The position numbers and the translations under genes were made by a program. The notes under the pieces were generated by a model. The model had not been told where the DNA came from and ran no database searches. It worked only from the letters and a program-made list of their open reading frames with translations. Shown piece after piece: positions 24,448 through 38,307 of a stretch of DNA of 64,000 nt; position 1 is the first letter of the stretch, and every line of letters begins with the position of its first letter. The stretch is taken from positions 6,463,443 to 6,527,442 of the forward strand of contig CM022672.1 in the NCBI GenBank assembly GCA_012295275.1, written 5' to 3'. This DNA is from Chrysomallon squamiferum. Taxonomy: Eukaryota; Mollusca; Gastropoda; Neomphalida; Peltospiridae.

Positions 24448-24477
24448 ATGGAGGATCACGATGGAGTTATCTTCGAG
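24448..24477 (+). CDS. Exon 1 of DOK-like gene (start codon)
   Basis: The ATG at 24448 gives [10 protein letters not shown], then a gtcagt donor in phase 0, which joins in frame to GAT CAC CTT at 25382. An ATG upstream at 24423 reads into a stop after splicing and is rejected. A perfect TGACGTCA lies 44 bp upstream of the start. Confidence 0.65.
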
Positions 24478-25101
24478 GTCAGTATGTTTTATCGTAAATA
24501 TTAGCACTCTGTAATATGTAGTGACGACAAAAACTAACAGAACACCTAAACTCTTCCTTGGTTACTACATAAATATAATTTAACACAATGTCCTTTTGTT
24601 CAAATTTATTAACGGTATCACTTGTTTGTTGCTAACTTTGACAAGCAGCTTACTATGAATCTATGTGTTAACCTCCGCGGATACCTGTTAGATAATCCAA
24701 GGTGGCTCTGGCTTTTTGCCACAGGCCAGAGAGGACCGTTTTTTATTTTCTAAAACTAACATCTTTTGATATTTATTATTTATTTTTACCAATTATTAAT
24801 AACTGTTTTATTTGTTAATTATTACCTTTTTAATCGTCTTTTTTTTCACTTTAACTTTGTAACTAATTGATGACATACGTATTCCAGTACCTACAGAATT
24901 ACTCATTTTCTGATTCATTGTTTAACTCATTTGTTGGCACAGTATTGTCTTCACCTAGTTGTTTGCTAACAAAATTATGATTCTAATGAAGATACATTTC
25001 TTTTATTTATTTATATATTTATTTGTTGTTGTTTATTTATTTTTATTTTTATTTGTTTATTTATTTTTTTTGTTTATTTATTTTTATTTTTATTTATTAT
25101 T

Positions 25102-25132
<31 letters not shown>

Positions 25133-26124
25133 TTATATTTACTTTGTATTTATAGTTTTAATGGTATTTTATTAATACAATTTGATATTTGCTCCCTTGG
25201 TACAGTTATGATTATTTATTTATTTATTTATTTTTTTATTATTATTATTTTTATTATTATTATTATTTTTTTGTATTTATTATCTGAAACATACATATTT
25301 TTCTTTCTCTTTGAACATTCAGAGATGTACATATTAAACATTTATTTAATTGAAATTTTTTTTTTTACATTTTTATTTCAGGATCACCTTTACAAACAGA
25401 GTGGTGTTAAACATGGAAAGGCATCACTGATAAAAAATGCTCGCTGGAAACTCAAATATTTCATTCTGAGAAAGTCAGGTGAACAGCCTGTGTTGGAATA
25501 TTACAATAAAAAGCCAAAGTCAAAACATGCAAAACCAAAAGGTAAGTTCCAGATTGTGAGGAGTCTCTACTTGATTGAAGTATGACACACACAGAGACAC
25601 AGACATACATACACACGGACACACACATGTATGTATGTGTAGTAAAGAGTGCATGAGCAAATTCTTTATTGGTATTTACAAAGACAGGACATGGAATATA
25701 ATGGAAACAAATCTTTTTTTTCTCATTTCATCATATGGGATTTTTATATATATTTTTTTTTAAGGAAACCCTAATAAATGTCAGTATTAAAATATGCTGA
25801 GATGTCTTCAAAGAAATGTATTTATTCCGTGATTGATCTTTAATGCCCTATCTTTTTAATTTTTTTTAATTTTTTTATTTTATAATTGATGGAGGTGAGT
25901 CAATTAAATTATTAGTAATGCTTTAAAAGAAAAAATAATGTTTATTGCAGCATTAAAGAATTTTATAAGCATTTGACTGGTTATTTTTGACCTGTAGTTT
26001 TTTAAATTGTTATTAAGAGTTCTGGTATTTAAAAATATTGGATCTAATAATTCTCTCTCTCTCCCTCTTTCTCTTTTAATTTAATTTAATTAATTAATTA
26101 ATTTATTTATTAATTAAAATAATG

Positions 26125-26159
<35 letters not shown>

Positions 26160-26899
26160 GTATATATATCCATATAAATTTAATATATTATTTTAAATTT
26201 TTTTTTTAAATAATTTTCTTTTTTTGGGTTAGATTTTAAGTGTTCTTCAAATAATGACTTTTAACAACCTGTATTGAAACACTGGCTTAAAAGTTTAAAA
26301 AAAAAAAAAAAAAAAAAAATTATAACAACAACAGAACAACAAATAACAAGCAAACTAAGATACGTGTCAACTCACAAAATAATTATTTGCAAAGCCTGTC
26401 AGATCAATAAAATAAAAAAACGACACAAAAGAAAATAAACAGTGAGAGCTTGCTAATTAAACAACAATGGCTGACATGAACAGTGGAAACTTGTGACAAC
26501 ACAAGTTGTTAAGTTATCTTTTATTTACATAAATCTCTGTGCATTATGTAGCATGCTGAAAAGCAAGTGTGCATGAAACTGATTTCAAGATATTATTTTT
26601 TAGGTAATGTTTATAAGTATTGAAAATGATGGCTGATTTGATCCTTACAAACCTGTTGTTTGTAAAAGGCATATTCCAGCCATTAGACAAGATATCTAAG
26701 GCCTAACCATTTAATTATAGTATTGAAATCAAATGTATTAATATGTTTAAATATTTTCAAGATCACTTTTCAATTACAGTTAATAAAAAATAGAAAAGAA
26801 ATTAAGAATAAAGCCAGTAACAGATTTGACAGTTTTCCTTCTAGTCTGCAAAAAATAGAATTTGTTTTACAAATTCCTCTCCCCTTTCCTAAAACAAAA

Positions 26900-26930
<31 letters not shown>

Positions 26931-28546
26931 AATTCTTGGCATTGTCAAAATGAGACTTTCACAAACCTAAAATCTTTAGAGTTTTAGCAAAGTAATTAGA
27001 GAATGTGTAGTGAATCTCATAAAGTTCTTACTGATCCTGTACCCAGTATTGGAGATCTCCTACTTCTGTTGTAATTAAAATTTTGGCCAACCTTGGTTGT
27101 TAATAAGCTAATTACAAAATGGCCCAAAGCCAAGAAATACAATAATAATAAAAAAAGGTGTTGACATTCATAATCCAACAGCATCAAAAAGGTAATTGAG
27201 TAAAATGGTGAAAGCTAAAAATAAACATATTTTTATTAAAATGTTCAAAGATTAAGATAGGTTTCTGAATAAAGGTGAATATTCATAAATATTCCAATTA
27301 TCTGTAAAAAACCTCCCCAAAAAACCCCACACATATTTAGTGTCATTTAATAAAGATTTAATGTTCCAGAATGTTGTCATTTAATTATACTGTACAACAG
27401 AAGTGTTTAAATGGCATCTAGTGAAGCAGAATAATTGCTGAAGATAATGCAACTGATACATGTGTAATGCCTAGAACTGGCAAAAAAAAACCTCTGGTCT
27501 AAATATTTCTCAAATTTCTGTACATGTTTGTAACACCTTCCGACAGCAATCCAGTTAGCCATGGACCACTTGTTACAACAAACATAGGATAACGATCTTA
27601 CAAGGCGTGGTGAATGTGGGCAGGGAGGGGGGAATATGTGGTAGTCTGATTGCAACAGGGAAAACAACAGTGGTGTAAAATGTGACAGCACAGTGGTAGA
27701 AGAATGTAGGGTTAGAGTGTTAGGCAGAATCTTGTATTAAACTGTTAGAGAGAAGGCTGTATGTTAGAGACTAAGGTGGGGAAAGGATAAATACAATCAG
27801 AAAACACTATTGTTGTGTGGTGTAAGCTGTAGCAAGTAGCTGTTTACAGTGTGTGAATGGTATGCATACAAAATGTCATACTGATATCTTTTAGGCGCAT
27901 TTGTTGTTTGAAGAAAATAAAAAGGTCTGTTTGTTTAATTGAAGTGCTTGTAAATAATTCATTAAGGATATTTCATAAAGACTGATTAACTTGCATTTAA
28001 ATTTAATAAAACAGTCTGATACTATCACAGTTAATTTTTTTCTCTTTTTCTAATGTATTTGTATGTTTATGTGTGTATGTGTAAATGTCCATGCAGTCAT
28101 ATGTATACACACATAACACACTCATATACATACTCCACATGCATACATAACACACATTCATATATTCATTTACACACACACATACACACATATATATAGA
28201 CATATATACAAACATACATACATACATACATACATATATACAAACATACATACATACATACATACATACATATCTACATGTACACATATACATACTTTTC
28301 TACACGTACACACAAAATGTACATACACACGCAAACATAAATCAGTGAGAGAATAATAGTTACATAATCCTGATATATTTCAGATTGTGAACACAATAAA
28401 TAACAAATGTTGCATGTTAGACATTCTTTTTGTTCTGCTTGGCTTGTCCTCATATCATATCTGTAACAGCTGTATTACGTAATCAGTTTTTAAGTCATCA
28501 TTGCCATTATTTATTGGTTTGTCTATATAAAACCTTTCTTAAAACA

Positions 28547-28577
<31 letters not shown>

Positions 28578-30207
28578 AAATAATAAAATTAAAAGAAAAG
28601 TTGTACAGATTAAAACAAATTCAAATATATATTTATTTAGTTAGTTTTTAAAATAGTTTGAATGTGTATGTAAATAACTCATTATTAAATGCTTTAATTT
28701 ATTATAAAACAGTTTAATCTTTTTTCAATTTTTTTTACTAAAAAGAAAGAGAGAGATTACTTGGAAGAGAAAGTTAATAATATATAAATAACTGACATTT
28801 TGAAATGCTTGTGTATCTATTATTGTGCTGCTTTTGTATATCTACTTTCAAGCATTAGCATTAATGTTGAAAAAGAAATGAAAGAAAATAAAAGCATCTT
28901 GTTTTTGACAAGCTGAATTGGTTTTTCATATATATATATTTTTTTTTTGTAAGACAGAATAAATAACTGACAAACAACAGACGTTTTCAGCTATGACAGT
29001 AATGCATCCCAGTAATGGAATATATCTGTCAGGTGTAGTGGGTCATGAGTTCAATCCCTGAATCAGACAGTTTTCTTTTCCTGCCATTTGGTTTACGTTA
29101 TCTGTTAGGCATGTTTTTTTTTCTTCTTTTTTTCCCCTCTTCTAGCAGGTGAAGTGATGAGGTGGTGTGAAAGTCAGAGGAAGTGCAAAGCAAAGTCTGG
29201 TTTCTTCAAATTAAATTTCTTTTGTTCCCATCAGAGCAGGTGTTTTCATTGTGGAGTGTTAGATATTTACATACTCACATGATGTAATTACCAATGATTT
29301 AAACAGTGTGCAGGTTGATTTAATTAATTCTCTGGCAGCTGTCAGTTTTAATACAGGTTAAGACTTTTAGCCAGCTGCTTCTCTTAGTGGATTATTAAAC
29401 ATTTGGGTATAGGAGCTTTTTTGACACTCAATTTCTGGGTGTGGGGGTTATTTTGTTTTGTTTTTAATACTGATACTTAACAGTGATAGCATTAATTAGT
29501 TTGCATAGTGTTTCTTTCTTTATTTATTATTATTAATATTATTATTATTTTGTTGTTATATTATTTGTTTTATTATTATTATTATTTTTTTTTTCACTTT
29601 ATGTTTATAATATTATGAATACAATTCTGATATTTGCTTTTTGCTAAAATAGATTATTATTATTATAGGGAATGTTTTTTTTTTCAATCCTTTATGTTTT
29701 AACAGTGTTAGCACATTCATTATTTTACAAAAAAGTGTTTGTTTAAGGAATGTCACAAAACATACTGGACTACTGAAAAGATGACATCAGTTTTTATTAT
29801 TATTATTATTATTTATTTTTTATTTTTTAATACTGATGCTTAAAAGTGTTAGTACATTCTTTAGTCACTCATTATTTAGGAAATGATATGGAACTGAAAA
29901 ATATGCCTGGATTCAAACTGATCAGCTGTATCTTGTTGCTGTTATGCAAGATTTACATAACTGATATGATTGAACAACCACACATGTTGAAATTCTTTTA
30001 TTTAGTTCTTCAAAACAAAATATTTAACAGTGAAGTTCCATCATCTTCACTGGATAATAAAAACCTGTTACATCTAGTATGTTAAATTCAGATATTGTCA
30101 TGTATAATTCTGAACTTGAACATTTTGAAAGCAAGACAACATTTGATGTATTTGATCAATTTGTTATAATTTTTTCTGTTCATTAATCATGTCTTGACAT
30201 CATAGAT

Positions 30208-30270
<63 letters not shown>

Positions 30271-33200
30271 ACACACACATGCACACAAATATACTTCCAC
30301 ACTTTTTTCTTAGTTTTCATGCTTATCAATTTTTAATACTAATAAAGTATGTGTGTCAGTTTACAGATGTGTACAAGTTGTATGAAGCAGATGGCCAGTA
30401 TAATTTATGTACTGAATGGTCCACTTTGTGAACCTATACATTCTCATTCATGTAATTATTTAATTCTTGTGAGCTGTAGGCACCTTGCCTGACAGGAAAC
30501 TGTTACCCCACCTTACATATGACAGTCTGGGAAGTTCGTTAGCTTTGATAATAAAATATCACAGCTAAACATTCACCACTGTATGGTTCAGATGTTTCAA
30601 AATAACCAAATAGTGTGTGCTTTAAAGTATTCTAACTTGTAAACATCTTGTCTGGACATTAAAAATAATTAAAATTTATTTAATTATATCAAAATGTATG
30701 TTTAAAAAATTGATGGTTAAAGTTCTGAGTTTTTAAATGAACAAACTATATAGATTGTTTTTATATCAGTTGTCAATGTGTTAAAACTGTTAGTAATTAA
30801 AGTTTTATTTTGAGTTTCATAATGAACATTCTAAAAATGTTTGTACACAGATGTATGTTAAAAATATTAATTAAATTATCCCATTAAGTTAATAAAATGT
30901 TGTTGTTTTTTTATTGGTTAATTGCTTGTTAAAAATATTAATCAAATTATGCTGTTTAATTTCATATATTATCTGAAATATGCTCTTATCTGCTAAAAAT
31001 TTAAATACTGTATTCAACTTGTTAACTAATGGAACATCTTAAATATGTTTATATCTATAAAAAAATTTGAAACATTGTGTTAACTTGAGGATTCATCTAA
31101 TATATCCTCTTATCAGTTAAAAGTTCAAGTACTGTGTCAAGTTTCTTAAGTGATGAATTGCCTCAAAAGTGCTTATATCCGTTAAAAATTTAAAACATTG
31201 TTTGCAATTTCTTAATTAACGAACTTTTTAAAATTGTTAATTTAAGGATCAATCTCATATATTCCCATAGCTGTTAAAAAATTTAAAATGTGTTTTCTTA
31301 ATGAACCATCTTGAATTTTCTTTTATTTGTTAAAAGTTTAAAATATCATGTTCAGTTTCCTAATGAATGAACCAACTTAAAAGTATTTATATCTTTTATA
31401 TCTGCTAATATTTTTGAATACTGTTTGAATTTCCTAAATTAGGAACTGTTTGAAATGTTGCTTAAAACTACTAAAAGTTAAAGTAGTGTGCTGAATTGTT
31501 AAACTTAATTAACTTTTGAGCTGGATTTTTACTCTTACTCACATACTGCAGGAGGCTAGGAGGTGAAAGCAAGGCAGGGTTGTTAATGTGTTGTATAGGA
31601 ATAGCTGTTTTATGTGCTAATTAGAATTAGCCAGAGAGAGAAAAACTTTTAAAATTAATTCTTGATAAGGCAGGTGTTGTAAAACCTGTATCATAAATGT
31701 TCCACTAATTAGCAGGTTTCAATATATATATGTATATATTTATATATTTAAACTGAGACCTGCTAATTTATACTCCATATATGTAAGCAAATTAAATATA
31801 TTAATAGTCTCAAATATTTACTGATTTAACCTGTATAAAAATTTAAATGATAGTATTTTCTGTTTTATGTATTTTTAACTGTCACGCAGGATGTGCAACT
31901 TTCTGATTGGCCCACCTAATAAGGAAAATAACGTTTTTTCAAATTTTATAAAATGGGTCTATTTTGTATCTACTAATATGCTAAAACACATGTGATTTTT
32001 TTTTATTATAACAGTTCCTGAAGTAAATGAAAAATTTCTTAAAATAAACTCGCCTCAGGATGAGCCATGTCTCATGTGGCCCACTTCTCGAAAAAGATTG
32101 CACATGCCTGTTATAAATGATAAAAAAAAAAAAAAAAAAATTATTCAGTGGATTTTAATATATGAAATGATGTAAAATGTAGTCTAAATATATTTAAATA
32201 TAAAAATTAAAAGATGGGAAAAAAAATCCCCACAAAACAAAACAAATTTAAATTAAAGGAGATAAATGATTTCAGAGAATTCAATATTAAAGTGAAATAA
32301 ATTATTTACAGTTATTTGATAAATGAAAATTGGGTGGAAAGAAAAGCATTTTGAAGTAATTAAATGTTTAGGCCTACTTCAAAGAATTTAAAATTAAAAC
32401 GGAAGGCACAAAAACAAAAATAATTTTTAAAAATTATTAAGAATTATAAATAAATAACAATAAAATAAAATAATAAAATAAATTAATTTATTATTTAGAA
32501 TGAAACATTCTCAAATATTTAAATTTAAAAAAAAATTAAAAAAAAAAAAAAAAATTAATTATTAAACAAAAAGAACAACAAAAAAACCTCAAATATTTGA
32601 ACTTAAAAAAAAGATTGTAAAGAATTTCAAACATCTTTGTTAATTGTCCTGCAAAGCTTTGTCACAGCAGGCTCTGATAAGAATGTTTTGCCAGTGTAGT
32701 GACTAGCTGAGCCTGGGGATGATTACATCTTCTCCTGTTACAGGGAGGTACAGGTACCTGACTGACGTAAAGGTCATTTCGTGACTTTTTATGTGGTATT
32801 TCAGGAAATTTTCTCCAGTGATTTCTTTGTTGTTGCTTGTAATTAAATCATCAGCATGAAAAAAACTTTACTGCTGAATAAACATACATTAAAAGTGATG
32901 ATAATGTTGTTTTTGTTGTTTTTTTTGTTTTTAATTATTAATTTTTTTAACAAACATGTTTTCAAAAATGACAAAAATGTATACAGGAATGTTAACATAT
33001 GTTCAGTGGGGGTAATGATATTGATTTTAATGGATGAATGTTTTGTGTAATGTCTGAAAAAAAAGAAAAGAAGATTGATGCAGATAATGGAAATTAAGGT
33101 TTTGTTAATGGGCACTTAAAACATACAAATTTAAAAGCTTAACAATAGGATGTAATAAAAAAGACTATGTTAAAATTGTGTTATTGTTTTTTTCTTTATG

Positions 33201-33341
33201 AATAAATACTGTAATAAATGTAAATGAATTCTAAAATTATAATATGGTTAATATTAATTGTATGTATGTATGTATATGTGTATTTGTAATGGATATGTCT
33301 CTGTGTGTGTCTGTGCATGTATGTATGTATATATGCAAATA

Positions 33342-33373
<32 letters not shown>

Positions 33374-34329
33374 CTTATGTATGCATGTATGTATGTATGT
33401 ATGTATGTATGTATGTATGTATGTATGTATGTATGTGTTTATACAATGAAAATAATTATTACCATAACTTCCTGTCTTGTTAATTTGCCAAGACATTACT
33501 CACTTCATAATTCTAAAGATAGTTTTTAGGGCTCTTAATTACAAATAAACATTTAACACAGTGTTTACAAAACAAGCACTGTGATTATTTTTACTGTTTA
33601 ATGCGTCATTATGACTAAAGCTAGATAATATTTCTAGTTAAATGTGAGAAGACAGGACTAAGGAAACAAACTCAAAACTATCTGCGTCGTCCCTTGCATC
33701 ACAGTGACATAAGTAAATTTATTGTTTTTCTATCTCTAATATTTCCTGCTGTCAAGCTGTACACTAATTCCGAGAATTTCTCAAACCAGGATACTGAGGG
33801 TTTTAACAGATTTGAAGAATAAACGTATAAAACAGTAGAATAATAATTAGTTCATTGTAAAAGCAGCTCATAAACAATTATAATAGTTTCAGGTTAATTG
33901 GTGTGGGCCTGTATCATGTTTTGGCCCAACCAAAGTTTTCCTGTTTATAAGTTACATGTCATTGTGTTTGTTGTTTGCTGTCATTCATGCATACCATGTT
34001 TTCCACTTCTTAATGTTTATTATACATATATCCAATGACCTTGTGTCATTCTAAATAGGTTTTATTGTGATTATTTCTGTGCTTTGGAGATCTGCTCGTT
34101 ATCTTAAGTTTTATGTAGCACAGCAGCATGCCTGCATGCATAATGTGTTATTGCAATGCATAATGTGTTATTGCAATGCATAATGTGTTATTGCAATGCA
34201 TAATGTGTTATTGCAATGCATAATAATTGGTAGACGAATCTGTTGAAAATATTCTTTTCAATGTTGCAATAAAAAATTATTTTATTGTAATTTAAATGAA
34301 TTTGTATATATAATTTATGTGTGTGTGTT

Positions 34330-34366
<37 letters not shown>

Positions 34367-37300
34367 TAAATTAGAAATTCATAGAAAATATTTCCTGTGC
34401 CTATAATTTAATAAAAAAAAGTTACTTCATACATTAAACCAGCAGTTATTTTTGGTGTTATGTTTATTATTATTATTATTGTTATTGTTATTGTTATTGT
34501 TATTGTCATTGTGTAATGCAAATTAGATAAATATATAGAAAATTATTTCTAAACACATGATATTGTAATATATATATGGATGGCTAGATAATATATTGTA
34601 AATTAGAATAACTTATGGAAAATAATTCTGTATACATTAGAAAAAAAAAGAATGTTGCATAATATTGTAATGTATTGTAAATAAGATTAATTTGTTGGAA
34701 ATATTGCTTATACATTTAATTTTATAACAAAAAACCTTTTCAATTACAAAATTTTCTTATGGATATTATAGTATTATACATAACATACACTGTACTAGAT
34801 AAATATATTAAAGATATTTCTTTATAGATTATATAATGATTTCTAATAATTTTAGAGAGTATGCTCTATTAATATTAATGGACATTTATAGTTGATTAAT
34901 GTAGGTTTAATGGGTACATTCACCAAGGGCAAAACAAAATTTAATGGGAATTTAATTTTATATATATATATATATTACTAAATTCAAGTTATAATTATTC
35001 AGCTAGCTTAGCAATGAGAAGTACAATATGTTCCTTCATAACAGAGACAGAGAGATAAGAGGACTTGGAAAAACCAGTGAACTAATACTGAACTCCCTAC
35101 ATCATAACGACATTTTAAATAATTCACTGGAATGTTGTTAATTAGTTCTTTGTTCTGCATTTCGTGAAACATTCTGAAAAACTGATGCACTTAGTTTCAG
35201 TGCTAATTTGGGACATGTAATTTTTTTAAATTTTGTACATTAAACTGACATAATTATTTTTTGTGTTAATTTGGATAAGCATTTTTTAAAATTAATTAAT
35301 TTTATTTATTTATTTATTTATCTTTAATTTGTTTTATCGTCATTATCATTATTATTTTTAATTTATTTATTTATTTATTTATTTGAAAACTGATAAAATT
35401 ATTTTTGGCATTAATTTGAATATGTGTTTTGCTTATAAATTTAAGAAGAAATCTGTCACTCCATATGTAACCAATTACCAGTAAGGAATCTTTAACACAT
35501 ACTTAGTATACATTAAAGAAGCAGTGGGCATATTGGTAAATCATATCCTTATAGTATTCATCCTGTAGAAACTGTCTGATAATAAACAAGTATATATATA
35601 TATATTAGAAAAAGAAAAAGAAAACAAAGCAAAACCTGAATGTTTTATATTATACTATTATCAAAAATTTACAGATTGGTTTTATTACACAAACAACAGA
35701 TTCACCTCAGTTCTGGAATTTTGAATCATATTTTTACCAAATTATTAACTATTTCCAACTATTACATCATTTAAGCATCTATTTTGCAATTTCATTTTCA
35801 TACTGTAACATTGTAATTTTATTTCTTACTCTTTTATTTCTTTTTTCAAAGGGAAGATTTCACTTTGGCCAGCATACAGAGTGGAGAAAATTGAAGGCAC
35901 AAAAAATCATGAGTTTGTGTTTAAGATTACAACCACTGAACACCAGATATGTGTGTCATCAGATGACCGAAACAAGATGGACATGTATGTCTTCCTTGTA
36001 CAGTGCCAGGCAAGACTGCTGGAGGAAATCCAAGGTAGATAACTCTATTAATAATAATAATAATAATAATAATAACAGTGAAAAGATAAAGACTGCTGGG
36101 GTATTTTGAAAAATTATTATTCTGTTTGTTTATTTATTTATTTACTTATGTATGTATTTATTTAATATTTGTCATCTTCAGAATTTGTGAAACATTTTTA
36201 ATAAAAATTAATTCGATTTCAGTTCTAATTATTTTATGCAGTCTTAAAGTTTATGTTATTATAATAATTATACTTAATTTTGTAGTAAAATATTAATGGG
36301 TTAAATTGTAGTTTATTTAATATTTATTATCTGATGAAACAAAATTTTTAAAACTATTAATATTGTTAACATCTATATTACATATCAGATATATTTATAT
36401 ATTCTATAATAAAAAAAATATATGTGTGAAATGTATCCACTGAAAAAATTCAAACATTTCTTATGAATAATTTTATTTGCTTAGAAAATATTTTTAAAAT
36501 TTACTTTTATATAAATTTATTAAATATATAGTTTATACCTTTTTTAACATGTTTTTTTATTTTTTATTATTCAGATGGTTTGATTATAGTCTATCCTGAG
36601 AACTCACAGGTAGTTAAGAGAATTGGAGGACAGAATACAAAATGTATTCTTCACACCTCACCCTGGGGCATGTCACTGGCTCTTCAAGTACAGTCTTCTT
36701 CTTCTTTTATTTTTTTTTATCTCTTTGATAGAGTTACAAGATCATAATTTTATGTTTCAAACATTTCATTTTAATTATCACTGAAATATTAGTGATGGAA
36801 ACACAGTCTGCCTGTTATTTAAAGCATTTATTTTTATTATTTATAAACAGAGGGTGGCTCCCAAGTAACTGGCAGTGGGTGAATGTGAAATTTCCACTGC
36901 TATGCTATTCTGTCACAAAACTAGTTGAAAAATGCTTAAATGTTAATGGTCATCACTTTGAATATCATTTGCATAAACTCAGAATGCATTAAATACTTTC
37001 TAAATCTTACCTAAATCTTTTGAAAAATAAGTACGTATATGTTTTTGTCTGTAGTCATACCTTGCCTGAGTGCTTTATATTAGCTAATAACATTAAATTT
37101 TGAATATTATTCTTACCATTTTTAAATTATACAATCCTTGGTATTAATTTCCCTTAGTAACAGTTTTAAAAAAAACTGGTATTTGTGTTAATGTTTCAGG
37201 CAACGCGAAGCATCATTGCTCAGTGGCCAATCAAGAGTATTAGATGTTACGAGAGTTCAGGCAGAGGTCAGCTGACAATAGAAGCAGGTCGTGTGGCACC

Positions 37301-37922
37301 TATGGGCGAAGGTGTTTATGTTTTCCAGTGCCAGGCACACGAGGACAATCAGGTGTACGATCTGCTGGACAAGTATGTCATGGAGACGCTTTACAGGGTA
37401 CAGGTAAACCCAGGAACTTGTATATACTGATTTATATTTTTCAAAATTGATAATGAATTGGCACCCTTAATTCTGAAATCATGTTTAAACAGATTTAAAC
37501 AGATTGTGTGTGTGGTGTGTATGTATATGCTGTGAAAGAATAAGTTTGTGTGTGTGTGTGTGTGTGTGTGCGTTTTGTGTGTATGTATATAATTTTCTTA
37601 TGATAGCATTAAAATGAATACTTTCTCATTTATTTAGAATCAAAGTTTTGCAGTGAAAAAAAAGGTTATGTTTAGAATTCAGATGAAAGAAATTGTTTTA
37701 TTTAAAATTTAAGCAAAAATAATGGACTGCAAATAAAGTATCAGTAAGATGAAATATTGATAGTGTTAGCTAACTGCATATTTTTTACATTAGTCTTTCA
37801 TATGTGCAAGGGGAATAACTCTAAGTTGGAAATTTCAATATCAGTGGTTACAGCATTATTTTTCATATTTTCAATTTTTATCATCATCATCATCATCATT
37901 ATTATCATCATTATTATTATTA

Positions 37923-37953
<31 letters not shown>

Positions 37954-38271
37954 TTATTTTTTTTGTATAGGTAACAAGACGTGGAACAGCTCAAGAAATG
38001 GAAGACTTTCACCAGGAGTTTAACCAGCTTCACTCTCTGACCACAGTGAAACCATGTCTACCCACCACCACTGTGATAGCACGCACTCTCAAAGACAACT
38101 GGAACTATAATGTTCCTGGTACGCTTTCTTTGTGTCAAATACCGGTCAAACATCTTTTCTTCCACCTTCATCCTCATTCAGTAATCGGTGATGTATATGT
38201 AATTTGTCATCAAACTGTTACTGAAACTATTAAGCTAACTTTTTTCTTTTTCTTTTTTAGATTCATTCATT

Positions 38272-38307
<36 letters not shown>

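Larger units (their letters stand above)
25542..35851. other. Intron 2 of DOK-like gene
   Basis: 10.3 kb with gtaagt donor and caaag acceptor, splitting the PH domain. It contains microsatellites, an ancient satellite-like stretch (30820-31500), a probable hAT MITE (31887) and a 20-bp tandem repeat (34141). No coding exon was supported in it. Confidence 0.7.

Noticed and set aside
24959-25585. 208-codon plus-strand open frame rich in Phe, Tyr and Leu
   Set aside because: The first two thirds translate (TTTA)n/(ATT)n intron sequence. Only 25382-25541 is exon, shown by a tttcag acceptor, a gtaagt donor and the PH domain match.
27407-27691. 94-codon minus-strand open frame in the large DOK-like intron
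   Set aside because: Mixed composition but no recognisable domain, signal or paired splice sites.
29846-30085. 79-codon plus-strand open frame in the large DOK-like intron
   Set aside because: No homology or exon boundaries were recognised, and inserting it would break the contiguous PH domain between exons 2 and 3.
34141-34224. CRISPR-like array of direct repeats
   Set aside because: The 20-bp units are contiguous with no spacers, and this is an animal genome.
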